Assembly (NCBI GenBank): GCA_902612005.1
Contig: CACMCA010000002.1
Span: 100,521-164,520 of the forward strand
Origin: an uncultured Prochlorococcus sp.
Lineage (GTDB): Bacteria; Cyanobacteriota; Cyanobacteriia; PCC-6307; Cyanobiaceae
Length of the DNA stretch: 64,000 nucleotides
Direction: 5' to 3'
Shown here: in pieces, positions 36,455 to 44,870 of the stretch
How the letters are laid out: the number at the start of each line of letters is the position of its first letter
Position numbering within the stretch: the first letter of the stretch is position 1
Program-made: the position numbers and the translations under genes
Notes under the pieces: model-generated
What the model was told of the DNA's origin: nothing
Databases searched by the model: none
What the model saw: the letters and a program-made list of their open reading frames with translations, nothing else

Positions 36455-37651
36455 ATGACGCCTGAAAGGCTTGGATTACTTTGGGGGATAACTGTATTTG
36501 CAGGTGCTTGCGCTCGATTATTTTCTTCTTTTACAGGATTCCCAAGTGTTGTTATTTTATTGCTTTCTGGATTATTCATTGGAAGATCAGGATTAGGACT
36601 TGTTGAGCCTTTAGATCTCGGGCAAGGGCTTGAAACTATTGTGGGCCTTTTGGTTTGTTTGGTTCTTTTTGAAGGAGGATTAAATTTAAAACTGCCTGAG
36701 GGCAATATAAGAAATACTGTTTTGAAAATTTCATTAGTAAGACTTTTTATTTCATTATCAGCTGGAATTTTTATTGCTCATTTGTTGGCTGGCCTCTCAT
36801 GGCAAGTCGCCGGAATATATAGTGCCATAGTTCTTGCAACTGGACCAACAGTTGTCTCTCCATTAGTGGAACAAATAAAATTAGCTTCCCCACTCTCGGA
36901 GGTTTTAAAAGCTGAGGGGTTATTGCTTGAACCAATTGGTGCAGTACTAGCATTACTGCTTTTAGAACTGACTCTAGGGGACCTTCGTGGGATTAACGAT
37001 GTATTTATAGCATTAATGCAAAGATTAGGAGGAGGAGTTTTAATCGGATTAAGTGGAGGATGGTTACTTTCAGAAATTTTAAAAAAAATAAAAAATGAAG
37101 CCTCATTTGGTATAGAGCTTCAAGTTACCCTTGGATTTATTTTCCTTGTGTATGGAATTTGCGAATATTTTTTACCAGAATCAGGCTTGCCGGCTTCAGT
37201 TTCGGCAGGTTTTATTGTAGGTAAAAGAGAAGTTATAGATAAGGAGAGATTGGATAATCTAATAGGCGAATTGGCTCAATTAGCAATAACAGTTCTTTTC
37301 CCTCTTTTGGCCGCTGACGTTTCTTGGGGTGAATTAAGTCCGCTTGGCTGGGGAGGGGTTATTTGCGTTTTTATGTTGATGGTAATTGTTCGCCCTATCT
37401 CTATCTGGATTGCAACAATGGGGAGAGACTTGAACTTAAAAGAAAAAATATTTTTAGCTTGGTTAGCCCCAAGAGGTATTGTTACTGCAGCTGTAGCTTC
37501 TCTTTTTTCTATCAGATTAGAGCAGGCTGGTATCCTTGGGGCTGGCCGTCTCCAAGGTTTAGTTTTTCTTACTATATTGATGACGGTAGGAATACAAGGT
37601 CTTTCAGCTAAACCTTTGGCAAATAAGCTTGAATTAGATCGAAAAAAATAA
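36455..37651 (+). CDS. Na+/H+ (cation/proton) antiporter, CPA1-type
   Basis: The 398-residue protein has about 12 membrane helices and matches monovalent cation:proton antiporters of the CPA1 family. Visible features are GLFIGRSGLGLVEPLDLG (about residues 45-62), VLATGPTVVSPLVEQIKLA (about 127-145, the TGPT-type ion-binding region), EGLLLEPIGAVLALLLLE (about 152-169), and LAWLAPRGIVTAAVASL (about 337-353), a typical late helix with the conserved arginine. It lacks a large C-terminal cytoplasmic domain. It starts 165 bases after hli with an AT-rich leader and converges on gltX. Confidence 0.9.
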   Translation: MTPERLGLLWGITVFAGACARLFSSFTGFPSVVILLLSGLFIGRSGLGLVEPLDLGQGLETIVGLLVCLVLFEGGLNLKLPEGNIRNTVLKISLVRLFISLSAGIFIAHLLAGLSWQVAGIYSAIVLATGPTVVSPLVEQIKLASPLSEVLKAEGLLLEPIGAVLALLLLELTLGDLRGINDVFIALMQRLGGGVLIGLSGGWLLSEILKKIKNEASFGIELQVTLGFIFLVYGICEYFLPESGLPASVSAGFIVGKREVIDKERLDNLIGELAQLAITVLFPLLAADVSWGELSPLGWGGVICVFMLMVIVRPISIWIATMGRDLNLKEKIFLAWLAPRGIVTAAVASLFSIRLEQAGILGAGRLQGLVFLTILMTVGIQGLSAKPLANKLELDRKK

Positions 37652-37652
37652 T

Positions 37653-39092
37653 TTAGATTGATTTAAGACATCTTTCAATTCGTGTTCTATCAGTTTTACT
37701 CTCTGCGAAAAGTTCCCAACTTTGAATTAAATCTGGCCCACTGAGAGATCCAAAAAATGCTACTCTTAATGATTTCATTAATATCCCTTTTTTAAGATTA
37801 TGCATTTTTGAGATTTCGTTTATTATTTCTTTGGCTTTCTCTTTATTTAGTTTTATAGGGTTTTGCTCAATTAAATAATTTAAGATTAGTTTGAGAGATT
37901 CTTTACTATCCTTGTTTTTCAGAAAATCGTGACCTTCTTTTTGAATTGTAGGTATTAAGAAAAATGGTTTTGATTGATCAATTGAATCTTTTAAGAGAGT
38001 CATAGAGTCTCTAAGCAAAATTGCTAATTTATAAGCCCATTCTTGAGATGGCGGCACCCAACCATTATCATCCCAGTATTTCCTCATGATCTTACTTAAC
38101 TTTATTGATTCCATATTTTTTATATATTGAGAATTAATCCAGTTGAGTTTTTCCCAACTGAATTTGGCTCCAGCTTTATTTATTTCTGATAATTCAAAAA
38201 TTTCAGATATCTCTTGAAGTGAAAGTATTTCTCTGTTGGCAGATTTTGGAGACCAACCTAAAAAGGCCATATAGTTCGATAAGGCCTCAGGTAAATATCC
38301 CATTTCTCTAAATTCGTCGATTGAAGTAACGCAATCTCTCTTAGATAATTTTTTCCCTTCGCTATTAAGTATTAAGGGTGTATGCGAAAAAGTTGGCAAA
38401 TTAAAATTTAATGCTTTATAAATCAATATTTGTTTTGCAGTGTTCGAGATATGGTCTTCACCTCTTACAACATGCGTAATATTCATAAAATTGTCATCAA
38501 CTACAACTGCAAGATTATATAAAGGATCTCCAATCTCATATCCCTTCGCCCTTCTTGATAAAACTAAATCACCACCCAAATCCTTCCCATGCCATTTGAT
38601 TTCACCTCTTATCTGATCTACCCATTTAATTTCAATTTTTTCATCAATCTTAAACCTTATAACTGAATTCTTCCCTTGGGATATGAACGTTTCTATTTCT
38701 TCTTTTGAAAGACTTCTGTGTCTATTATCATGCTTTGGAGGTAATCCTTTCTTTTTTTGTTCTTCTCTTAATTCAGATATTTCATCTTCTGTTGTAAAGC
38801 ACCTATATGCAGCTCCACATTCCAATAGCTTTTTGATATAGCTTTTGTGAATCGAAATTCGGTCACTTTGCTTTATAGGTTCTTCGTCCCATTTAAGTCC
38901 AAGCCATTTCAAGCCCTCTAATATATTTTTTGTATATTCAGATTTAGATCGAAGAAAATCTGTATCTTCTATTCTGATAAGAAATTTTCCATCTATTTTT
39001 TGTGCATACAACCAGTTGAATAGTGCTGTTCGTGCTGTCCCAATATGAAATAAACCCGTTGGACTCGGAGCTAATCTTAAACGTTTTTCCAA
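37653..39092 (-). CDS. gltX: Glutamyl-tRNA synthetase
   Basis: It charges tRNA-Glu (and in cyanobacteria usually tRNA-Gln, which is then amidated), and its product also feeds 5-aminolevulinate synthesis. The 479-residue class I enzyme has the HIGH motif FHIGTARTALFNWLY (about residues 15-29), IRIEDTD, the KMSKS loop as KLSKRD (about 252-257) and a helical anticodon-binding C-terminus. The length is normal for GluRS. It lies 17 bases downstream of tRNA-Asp, so that tRNA may be cut from a common transcript. It meets the convergent antiporter gene with a single base between stops. Confidence 0.95.
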   Translation of the reverse strand: MEKRLRLAPSPTGLFHIGTARTALFNWLYAQKIDGKFLIRIEDTDFLRSKSEYTKNILEGLKWLGLKWDEEPIKQSDRISIHKSYIKKLLECGAAYRCFTTEDEISELREEQKKKGLPPKHDNRHRSLSKEEIETFISQGKNSVIRFKIDEKIEIKWVDQIRGEIKWHGKDLGGDLVLSRRAKGYEIGDPLYNLAVVVDDNFMNITHVVRGEDHISNTAKQILIYKALNFNLPTFSHTPLILNSEGKKLSKRDCVTSIDEFREMGYLPEALSNYMAFLGWSPKSANREILSLQEISEIFELSEINKAGAKFSWEKLNWINSQYIKNMESIKLSKIMRKYWDDNGWVPPSQEWAYKLAILLRDSMTLLKDSIDQSKPFFLIPTIQKEGHDFLKNKDSKESLKLILNYLIEQNPIKLNKEKAKEIINEISKMHNLKKGILMKSLRVAFFGSLSGPDLIQSWELFAESKTDRTRIERCLKSI

Positions 39093-39109
39093 ATTTCTTT
39101 TAGAAAAAA

Positions 39110-39183
39110 CGGGACCGACGGGATTCGAACCCGCAACTTCCGCCGTGACAGGGCGGTGCTCTAACCAGTTGAACTACGGTCCC
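39110..39183 (-). tRNA. tRNA-Asp (anticodon GTC)
   Basis: On the minus strand the acceptor 5' arm GGGACCG pairs with CGGTCCC near the 3' end. The anticodon loop is C-T-GTC-A-C, and GGTTCGAATCC forms the T loop. Total length is 74 bases including the discriminator G; CCA is not encoded. It lies between hcp and gltX on the same strand. Confidence 0.97.
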
Positions 39184-39191
39184 AGAGTTTT

Positions 39192-39211
39192 GTTCTAAAT
39201 TTATTTAGAAC
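39192..39211. repeat. 20-bp perfect palindrome between hcp and tRNA-Asp
   Basis: GTTCTAAAT-TT-ATTTAGAAC is a perfect dyad that lies 9 bases upstream of the tRNA-Asp 5' end on its strand and downstream of hcp. No T tract follows on the minus strand, so it is not a classical terminator; it could be an RNA-processing or regulatory element. Confidence 0.5.
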
Positions 39212-39331
39212 TTCATTCTTAAAATTATCAGATCATAATACTTAATTAATATTGTTGTAATAAAAAAAATTTTTAATTTGAGGATTTACAGAAATAAATA
39301 GTTTCTCAACTACCTTAGTATGAACAACTAC

Positions 39332-39526
39332 TTATTTTTGAGGTCTAAAACCAGCAGGCTCTATCAACCTAACTTGATTCCCTCTAGCAGTAAATTCTCT
39401 GCCTTGATCACTTTGTACGACAACTCTCCCACCAGACTTAACTCTGATAACTCTTGCACGAACCCATCCTAAAGCTGCTGATTCGAGGACCTTAACTACG
39501 TCCCCAGGTTGAAGATCTAACTCCAT
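39332..39526 (-). CDS. hcp: Hyperconserved protein of marine picocyanobacteria
   Basis: The 64-residue basic protein begins MELDLQPGDVVKVLESAALG and continues with GWVRARVIRVKSGG and EFTARGNQVRLIEPAG. It matches the small hyperconserved protein known from Prochlorococcus and marine Synechococcus, described as nearly invariant and located between rplS and tRNA genes, as here. The sequence has the alternating strand pattern of an SH3/KOW-like barrel, which would fit RNA or ribosome binding; that is inference. It lies between tRNA-Trp (35 bases upstream) and tRNA-Asp, all leftward, which points to a link with translation. Confidence 0.88.
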   Translation of the reverse strand: MELDLQPGDVVKVLESAALGWVRARVIRVKSGGRVVVQSDQGREFTARGNQVRLIEPAGFRPQK

Positions 39527-39561
39527 CTTATGAAAAAATGATTTACATAATGTTGATCAAA

Positions 39562-39634
39562 CGCGTCGTGGAGGACTTGAACCCCCGACATCAGGTTTTG
39601 GAGACCTGCGTTCTACCAACTGAACTAACGACGC
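39562..39634 (-). tRNA. tRNA-Trp (anticodon CCA)
   Basis: On the minus strand GCGTCGT pairs with ACGACGC to form the acceptor stem. The anticodon loop reads C-T-CCA-A-A, and GGTTCAAGTCC forms the T arm. Length is 73 bases including the discriminator G. It lies 52 bases downstream of rplS and 35 bases upstream of hcp. Confidence 0.97.
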
Positions 39635-39686
39635 ATTTAAATAATTATAAGCGTCTTTGTGACCAATAAGTTGATTAATTTACAAC

Positions 39687-40157
39687 TTAACGATCAAAGC
39701 GTTGTTTTACGCGAGTAGCTTTTCCTACTCTATCTCTCAGATAGAATAATTTAGCTCTTCTTACTTTACCTCTACGTTCAACTTTTAGAGAGGCAACCTG
39801 TGGACTATGTAGCATAAATACTCTTTCAACACCTATACCCTGAAAAATTCTTCTAACTGTAATAGTCTGGTTAATCCCTCCATGTCTTTTTGCTATGACA
39901 ACGCCTTCATAAGGTTGGACTCTTTCTTTATTACCTTCCGTAATTTTTACTCCAACTTTAACGGTGTCCCCAACATATATTTCAGGTAATTCTTTTTTTA
40001 ATTGTTCATTCTCAAATTCCTTAATAAGATTAGATGCGCTTAAGGTTTGAGTAGTCTCAGAAACCGTATTTTTTTCTTTTTGTTCAACTGCTACATCAAC
40101 TGATGCATCAGCTTCAATTACGGTTTCTAGTTCCTTCTCTTGTTTCTCTTTGGCCAT
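39687..40157 (-). CDS. rplS: 50S ribosomal protein L19 with acidic N-terminal extension
   Basis: L19 sits at the 30S-50S interface. The conserved domain starts at about residue 45 ([17 protein letters not shown]) and includes [42 protein letters not shown] and [23 protein letters not shown]. About 40 extra residues precede it ([20 protein letters not shown], then [16 protein letters not shown]). They are acidic, unlike the rest of the protein, and make it 156 residues where about 115-120 is usual. The ATG is supported by this frame being the only one open. It heads the minus-strand rplS, tRNA-Trp, hcp, tRNA-Asp group. Confidence 0.95.
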   Translation of the reverse strand: MAKEKQEKELETVIEADASVDVAVEQKEKNTVSETTQTLSASNLIKEFENEQLKKELPEIYVGDTVKVGVKITEGNKERVQPYEGVVIAKRHGGINQTITVRRIFQGIGVERVFMLHSPQVASLKVERRGKVRRAKLFYLRDRVGKATRVKQRFDR

Positions 40158-40189
40158 TTTGATCTTTATTGTCCTACAAGTTTTATATC

Positions 40190-40498
40190 TTAACCTTTTG
40201 ACTCGCCTTTAGTAACCTTTTTGGTAAATGAAATTGTTTTTGCAAACATTTGGAAACCTGTTACGAGCATCCATAAAACTCCAAGTGAATTTAATATTAC
40301 ATATATAAGTTCTCCATTATCTCCAAGCCATTCGCCCTCATGGAGAGACATTAACCAATGAACTTGTTCTCTAGAGTAACCTAGTAAATCTTTTGAAACT
40401 CTATAAAGAAGACCAGTAATTGCAGATATAAATAGTGGAAGAAAAACCCAGGGCGCCAAAGCCTTATGAAATTGCCTAGAATTAAATAAACTTTTCAT
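40190..40498 (-). CDS. PepSY-associated transmembrane-like protein
   Basis: The 102-residue protein has two or three membrane helices. The first, about residues 14-33, is [20 protein letters not shown], and another is at about 65-85 ([22 protein letters not shown]). The pattern [13 protein letters not shown], then [21 protein letters not shown] resembles the helix-histidine units of PepSY-associated TM proteins, often found in ferric-reductase-like or cytochrome-like membrane proteins. The histidines at residues 11, 47 and 53 could bind haem or a metal, which is speculative. It lies 32 bases upstream of rplS on the same strand. Confidence 0.65.
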   Translation of the reverse strand: MKSLFNSRQFHKALAPWVFLPLFISAITGLLYRVSKDLLGYSREQVHWLMSLHEGEWLGDNGELIYVILNSLGVLWMLVTGFQMFAKTISFTKKVTKGESKG

Positions 40499-40593
40499 TT
40501 TTGTTTCTTTCCCTTTGTTATTGATAGATTTAAGGTAGCCAAGACCATAAAGGCTATTTTGAAGATATTTACCTATTACTATTATTTATTCCA

Positions 40594-41433
40594 ATGAGAC
40601 ATTTTGCAGATCTTTTGTTAAATAAAAATAATTCCAAAGCTAATGATCAAGTTCCTTTTATTCAGAGGAGAAGAGGAATCGAAATAAAGTCTTCACGGGA
40701 AATAAGTTTAATGAAAAAATCTAGCAGGATTGTAGCAACCGTTTTGAGGGAAATTAATGACTTAATTAAGCCTGGTATGAGCACAAAAGATTTAGATGAT
40801 TTCGCAGAAAAGAGAATAAAAAGTTTTGGAGCTGTGCCAAGTTTCAAGGGTTACCATGGATTCCCTTCTAGTATTTGTTCTAGTATTAATAATGAGGTCG
40901 TCCACGGGATTCCAAGTAAAAATAAGATAATTAAAAATGGTGACTTGGTTAAAATTGACACAGGGGCATATTTAGATGGTTTCCATGGAGATAGTTGTAT
41001 ATCAATTTGTGTAGGAGAAGTTAGTTCAAAAGCTAAAAAACTTAGTGATATAGCCTATAAAGCATTGTATGCTGGTCTTTCGAAAATAAAGGCAGGGAAT
41101 ACACTTCTAGATGTGGCTGGGGAAATCGAAGACATTGTTGTAAAAAATGGCTTTAGTGTTGTAGAAGATTATACGGGTCATGGAGTTGGAAGAAATCTTC
41201 ATGAAGAACCATCTGTATTTAATTTTCGAACCAAAGAATTGCCCAACGTCGTCCTTCGTGAAGGAATGACATTGGCGGTGGAACCTATTGTTAATGAAGG
41301 GACTAAATTTTGCAAAACACTAAATGATAGATGGACCGTAATAACAAAAGATGGAAAACTATCGGCCCAATGGGAGCATACAATAGTTGTTTTAAAAGAT
41401 GGAATTGAAATATTGACAGATCGAGATTTCTAG
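40594..41433 (+). CDS. map: Methionine aminopeptidase (type I)
   Basis: It removes N-terminal methionine from nascent proteins. The 279-residue enzyme has all five metal ligands in family context: VKIDTGAYLDGFHGDSCIS (two aspartates), GHGVGRNLHEEP (histidine), LAVEPIVNEG (glutamate) and QWEHTIVV (glutamate). It carries about 30 additional N-terminal residues before RGIEIKSSREISLMKKS; these include MRHFADLLLNKNNSKAND and are absent from E. coli Map. The ATG at 40594 is the only strong start in this frame. It converges on the SDR gene with 3 bases between stops. Confidence 0.95.
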   Translation: MRHFADLLLNKNNSKANDQVPFIQRRRGIEIKSSREISLMKKSSRIVATVLREINDLIKPGMSTKDLDDFAEKRIKSFGAVPSFKGYHGFPSSICSSINNEVVHGIPSKNKIIKNGDLVKIDTGAYLDGFHGDSCISICVGEVSSKAKKLSDIAYKALYAGLSKIKAGNTLLDVAGEIEDIVVKNGFSVVEDYTGHGVGRNLHEEPSVFNFRTKELPNVVLREGMTLAVEPIVNEGTKFCKTLNDRWTVITKDGKLSAQWEHTIVVLKDGIEILTDRDF

Positions 41434-41436
41434 ACA

Positions 41437-42159
41437 CTAAGGTTTGTACCTATAGATAATTTGGCAATACAAGAAATTAAAAAACTCTTTCAATGGGAAA
41501 AGTATATAGGATAAAGGGTTTGGACTAACTATTACTAAATAATTTTTTTTTGAATTCGCTAAATCATAAATTTTTTTAGAAACAAATTTAGGACTCATTA
41601 TTCCTAGAGGATTTAGTTCTGATTTAAAAGGCCCTAAGATGATTTTTTTTATTATTAATTTTTCCTTTGTATTTTTGTCGAGAAGATTTTTTTTGAATGA
41701 AACTAATTTACCAATAAGGGATTTACTAATCTCATATGACGGATTAAGTGCAGGTAATATTTCTGCTTCAGATGTATTTATCCAAATCTCTTTTTTTATT
41801 AGTGAATCATTGCTTAGAACAATATCTTCAAATAAATTTAAAAATTTGAATTTGCTTAATGCATTTATCTCTATTGAGTTTTCATAATTGGAATTTTCTC
41901 TACTCAAATCATAGATACCATGATTCAAAATTAAAATGTCAATATTTTCTAATTTTTTTTTTAATGACGACTCCTTCCCGCATTCCCATTTAATCCATTC
42001 ATTTGGAGATTCAAGATTTTTTTCATAATTAGTTTTACTATGAGTAAATCCAATCACTCTATATCCTTTTTCACGAAATAACTTTGTCAATTCTTTCCCT
42101 AGAGCACCTGAGGCTCCAGTAATTCCTATGGTTTTTTCGTTTTTGGCTGGATTTATCAT
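41437..42159 (-). CDS. Short-chain dehydrogenase/reductase family protein
   Basis: The 240-residue protein has an N-terminal Rossmann motif TIGITGASGALGKELTKLF (about residues 10-28), ILILNHGIYDLS in the usual NNAG position, and INTSEAEILPALNPSYEISKSL, which gives a Ser/Tyr/Lys-like arrangement (Tyr in SYEISK). The C-terminus is hydrophobic (YLVIVSPNPLSYILFPLKEFF), which may associate with membrane. The specific substrate is unknown. It is divergent from the DRTGG-type gene at 42314, with a 154-base AT-rich spacer. Confidence 0.75.
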   Translation of the reverse strand: MINPAKNEKTIGITGASGALGKELTKLFREKGYRVIGFTHSKTNYEKNLESPNEWIKWECGKESSLKKKLENIDILILNHGIYDLSRENSNYENSIEINALSKFKFLNLFEDIVLSNDSLIKKEIWINTSEAEILPALNPSYEISKSLIGKLVSFKKNLLDKNTKEKLIIKKIILGPFKSELNPLGIMSPKFVSKKIYDLANSKKNYLVIVSPNPLSYILFPLKEFFNFLYCQIIYRYKP

Positions 42160-42313
42160 TTTGCTTGATTTTTATAAGATACCTAAGAATTAAAATAAAT
42201 TTACCAAAAAAAGATAATTTATTTTTTTATTTGATTAAAACTCATAAATAAATATTTGTTTAGTTCTTAAAAAAATATTATCTTAAATCTATTAATGAAT
42301 AATTTACTAAATT

Positions 42314-43423
42314 ATGAGCGATATATTATTAATTGGCTCATGTGAGCCATTTAGTGGTAAGTCTGCAATGGTTCTTGGGATAGCAAAAAAACTTTTACAG
42401 AAGAAAAAAAAAGTACGCATAGGAAAACCCCTAGCAACATGTATTGAACTTACTAATCTTCCCTCAATATCTTATGAAGGATTAATAGATGATGATGTTA
42501 AGTTCATTGGATCAACATTAAATATTGAAGAGGAGAATTTAATTTCTTCAGTAGGATTATTGGATAATATCTCAGCTGAAAAAAGAATCTTCAATAAAGA
42601 CTTACTCCCTGGAAAAGGTTTTGATCAGATTGAAGGATTGGTTAATGATGATTTTGAAGGTCTGAATATTTTAGAGGCAGCCGGAAGTCTTCATGAGGGT
42701 ATGATTTATGGCTTAAGTCTCCCACAACTAGCTAAGGATTTAGATGCGAAAGTTTTAATTGTGAATTTATGGGAAGATTGTAAAAGTGTGGATGCATTAC
42801 TTGATGCAAAAAAACAATTAGGTGAGAAATTGGCTGGAGTTGTATTAAATGGAGTTTTGCCGCAAGAAGTCGAAAAAGTTAAAAATGAAATAATACCCTC
42901 TCTTAAAGATCTGGATATTGAAGTGTTTGGAGTGATGCCTAAATCACCACTTCTTAGAAGTGTCACTGTAGGTGAGCTTGTAAGAAGACTAGATGCCGAA
43001 GTAATTTGTTGCCCCGACAAAGATCAATTGCTTGTTGAAACATTAAGTATTGGTGCAATGGGGGTGAATTCTGCAATGGAATTTTTCAGGAGAAGACGAA
43101 ATATGGCTGTAGTTACTGGAGCTGATAGAACTGATATCCAACTTGCTGCTTTGGAGGCTTCGACTCAATGCCTTATTTTAACTGGTTTAGGAGATCCTTT
43201 ATCACAATTGATTCATAGAGCGGAGGAATTGGAGGTGCCAATTTTAAAGGTGGAATTAGATACTCTTTCCTCCGTAGAAATTATTGAACAAGCTTTTGGT
43301 CACGTCAGAATACATGAATCAATTAAGGCTTCTTATGCTATTCAATTAGTCCAGGAGCATGTGAATCTAAATAGAATTCTCGAAAAAATAGATTTTCCCT
43401 GCAATTTTTCAGATAAATGCTAA
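42314..43423 (+). CDS. BioD-like P-loop and DRTGG domain protein (phosphotransacetylase N-terminal-like)
   Basis: The 369-residue protein has an N-terminal P-loop of the dethiobiotin synthetase/cobyrinate synthase type (GSCEPFSGKSAMVLGIAKKL, about residues 8-27). It is followed by a switch-like LEAAGSLHEGMIYGLSLPQL and a C-terminal DRTGG domain (FGVMPKSPLLRSVTVGELV, NMAVVTGADRTDIQLAALE). The same two domains precede the catalytic domain of some phosphate acetyltransferases, but the catalytic part is absent here. No enzyme activity can be assigned. It heads a same-strand set with a Rossmann protein, yajQ and a 69-residue protein. Confidence 0.8.
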   Translation: MSDILLIGSCEPFSGKSAMVLGIAKKLLQKKKKVRIGKPLATCIELTNLPSISYEGLIDDDVKFIGSTLNIEEENLISSVGLLDNISAEKRIFNKDLLPGKGFDQIEGLVNDDFEGLNILEAAGSLHEGMIYGLSLPQLAKDLDAKVLIVNLWEDCKSVDALLDAKKQLGEKLAGVVLNGVLPQEVEKVKNEIIPSLKDLDIEVFGVMPKSPLLRSVTVGELVRRLDAEVICCPDKDQLLVETLSIGAMGVNSAMEFFRRRRNMAVVTGADRTDIQLAALEASTQCLILTGLGDPLSQLIHRAEELEVPILKVELDTLSSVEIIEQAFGHVRIHESIKASYAIQLVQEHVNLNRILEKIDFPCNFSDKC

Positions 43424-43448
43424 TTTCAAATATAGGAACTTTTTTATT

Positions 43449-43961
43449 TTGAGTCGCTCTCTAGATTTACCAGCAACTGAAGGCGTTGATGCCTTAGCTC
43501 AAGAACTTGCAAAACTCCAAGATAATGGGAAAAGGAGAATTGCCTTTTTAGGTAGTAGACACGTACCGGTTGTTGATATCCACTTAATTGAGTTGATAGC
43601 AAGGTCGTTAGCTGAGGAAGGGCATAATATCCTTACTTCAGGATCTCAAGGCGTCAATGCAGCTGTTATTCGAGCTGTTTTAGATATTAATCCATCATTA
43701 CTAACGGTTTTATTACCTCAAAGTCTTGATAGACAATTACCCGAAATAAAGGATCAACTTGAGAGGGTTATGCATTTGGTTGAAAAAAGTGAAAATGATG
43801 AATTACCTTTGCCACTTGCAAGTAGTCTTTGTAATCAAGAAATTATTACAAGGTGTGATCAATTAATATGCTTTGCTTTTCACGATAGTGAAACTTTGCT
43901 AAATAGTTGTAGATGTGCTGAAGAAATGGGCAAAGTGGTTAGTTTGTTATTTTTTGATTAA
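43449..43961 (+). CDS. Rossmann/SLOG-like (DprA-LOG related) protein
   Basis: The 170-residue protein has one Rossmann-like domain: RRIAFLGSRHVPVVDIHLIELIAR (about residues 29-52), NILTSGSQGVNAAVIRAVLD (GSQG phosphate loop), VLLPQSLDRQ and a C-terminal HDSETLLNSCRCAEEMGKVV. The arrangement GSRxV...TSGSxGVNxA is that of the SLOG superfamily (DprA, LOG, TIR-linked nucleotide sensors). A nucleotide or ligand-binding function is likely, but its target is unknown. It has a TTG start at 43449; no ATG exists upstream in frame. It is 25 bases downstream of the DRTGG gene, so the two are probably coexpressed. Confidence 0.7.
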   Translation: MSRSLDLPATEGVDALAQELAKLQDNGKRRIAFLGSRHVPVVDIHLIELIARSLAEEGHNILTSGSQGVNAAVIRAVLDINPSLLTVLLPQSLDRQLPEIKDQLERVMHLVEKSENDELPLPLASSLCNQEIITRCDQLICFAFHDSETLLNSCRCAEEMGKVVSLLFFD

Positions 43962-44026
43962 ATTAACCGATTTCCGCTTATTAAAAGATGATATATGCTA
44001 ATAATATTTAGCGTTTAATATTTACT

Positions 44027-44524
44027 ATGGCAGAAAGTTTTTCATTTGATGTAGTTTCTGATTTTGATAGACAAGAATTAGTCAATACTTTGGATCAAGT
44101 CAAAAGGGAAATTTCTCAGCGTTACGATTTGAAGGGTACGGATACTTCAGTTGATTTAGAAAAAGAAAATATTTTTATAATCACCAATAGCGAACTTACT
44201 TTGAATGCTGTTAATGACATAATTAGACAAAAGGCAATAAAAAGAAATTTATCCTTAAAAATATTTGACTACGGTGAAATTGAAATAGTTAGTGGTAATA
44301 GAATTAAACAGACAATTTTATTAAAACAAGGAATTAAACAAGAAATTGCAAAAAAAATAAGTAAAAATATAAGAGATCAAATTAAAAAAATCAATGTCAG
44401 CATTAATGGAGAAACGCTCAGAGTTGCTAGTAAGAGTAAAAATGATCTCCAATTAGCAATTAAGCTTGTTAGTGAGTTGGAGGAGTCTTTGAACATTCCT
44501 CTAAAAGCTAATAACTTTAGATAA
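44027..44524 (+). CDS. yajQ: YajQ family nucleotide-binding protein (UPF0234)
   Basis: The 165-residue protein starts AESFSFDVVSDFDRQELVNT and has the family's duplicated alpha/beta domain, including REISQRYDLKGTDTSVDLE (about residues 30-48) and ISKNIRDQIKKINVSINGE. YajQ proteins bind RNA, nucleotides or cyclic di-GMP in other bacteria; the ligand here is not known. It follows the SLOG-like gene by 65 bases and precedes a small unknown gene by 27 bases on the same strand. Confidence 0.92.
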   Translation: MAESFSFDVVSDFDRQELVNTLDQVKREISQRYDLKGTDTSVDLEKENIFIITNSELTLNAVNDIIRQKAIKRNLSLKIFDYGEIEIVSGNRIKQTILLKQGIKQEIAKKISKNIRDQIKKINVSINGETLRVASKSKNDLQLAIKLVSELEESLNIPLKANNFR

Positions 44525-44551
44525 GATCTTTAGTAAGAATATTTTAAAAAT

Positions 44552-44761
44552 ATGGCAGATTATTCAAAATCTCTCATTAACTCTTTGATTAAGAATGTAA
44601 AAGAATACCCTCGTTTTTCAAAACAAGAATTAGAGAAATTTTGTTGGATGGCGGTACATGAGTATAAGCATGGTGTGTTACCATCTGAGTATGATATTAG
44701 GGAGATAGATGAGGATCTTTATTTAGAACTTTTGCAAGAATGTAAATCAATTATTTATTAA
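44552..44761 (+). CDS. Conserved small protein (69 residues), function unknown
   Basis: The 69-residue soluble protein (MADYSKSLINSLIKNVKEYP through LLQECKSIIY) has mixed charge and four aromatic/acidic patches, including WMAVHEYKHGVLPSEYDIREID. I do not recognise a family. The ATG is preceded by an AT-rich leader and no strong Shine-Dalgarno sequence. It is the last of the rightward set beginning at 42314 and precedes the SPFH gene by 109 bases. Confidence 0.6.
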   Translation: MADYSKSLINSLIKNVKEYPRFSKQELEKFCWMAVHEYKHGVLPSEYDIREIDEDLYLELLQECKSIIY

Positions 44762-44870
44762 TTAAAACCTATATTTAATTTTACAATTATTAAAAAAATA
44801 TTTTAATTAAATGTCTTATTAATGCACTAATTAGTCTATTTAAATATGATTAATTAAAAGAATAAATTTA

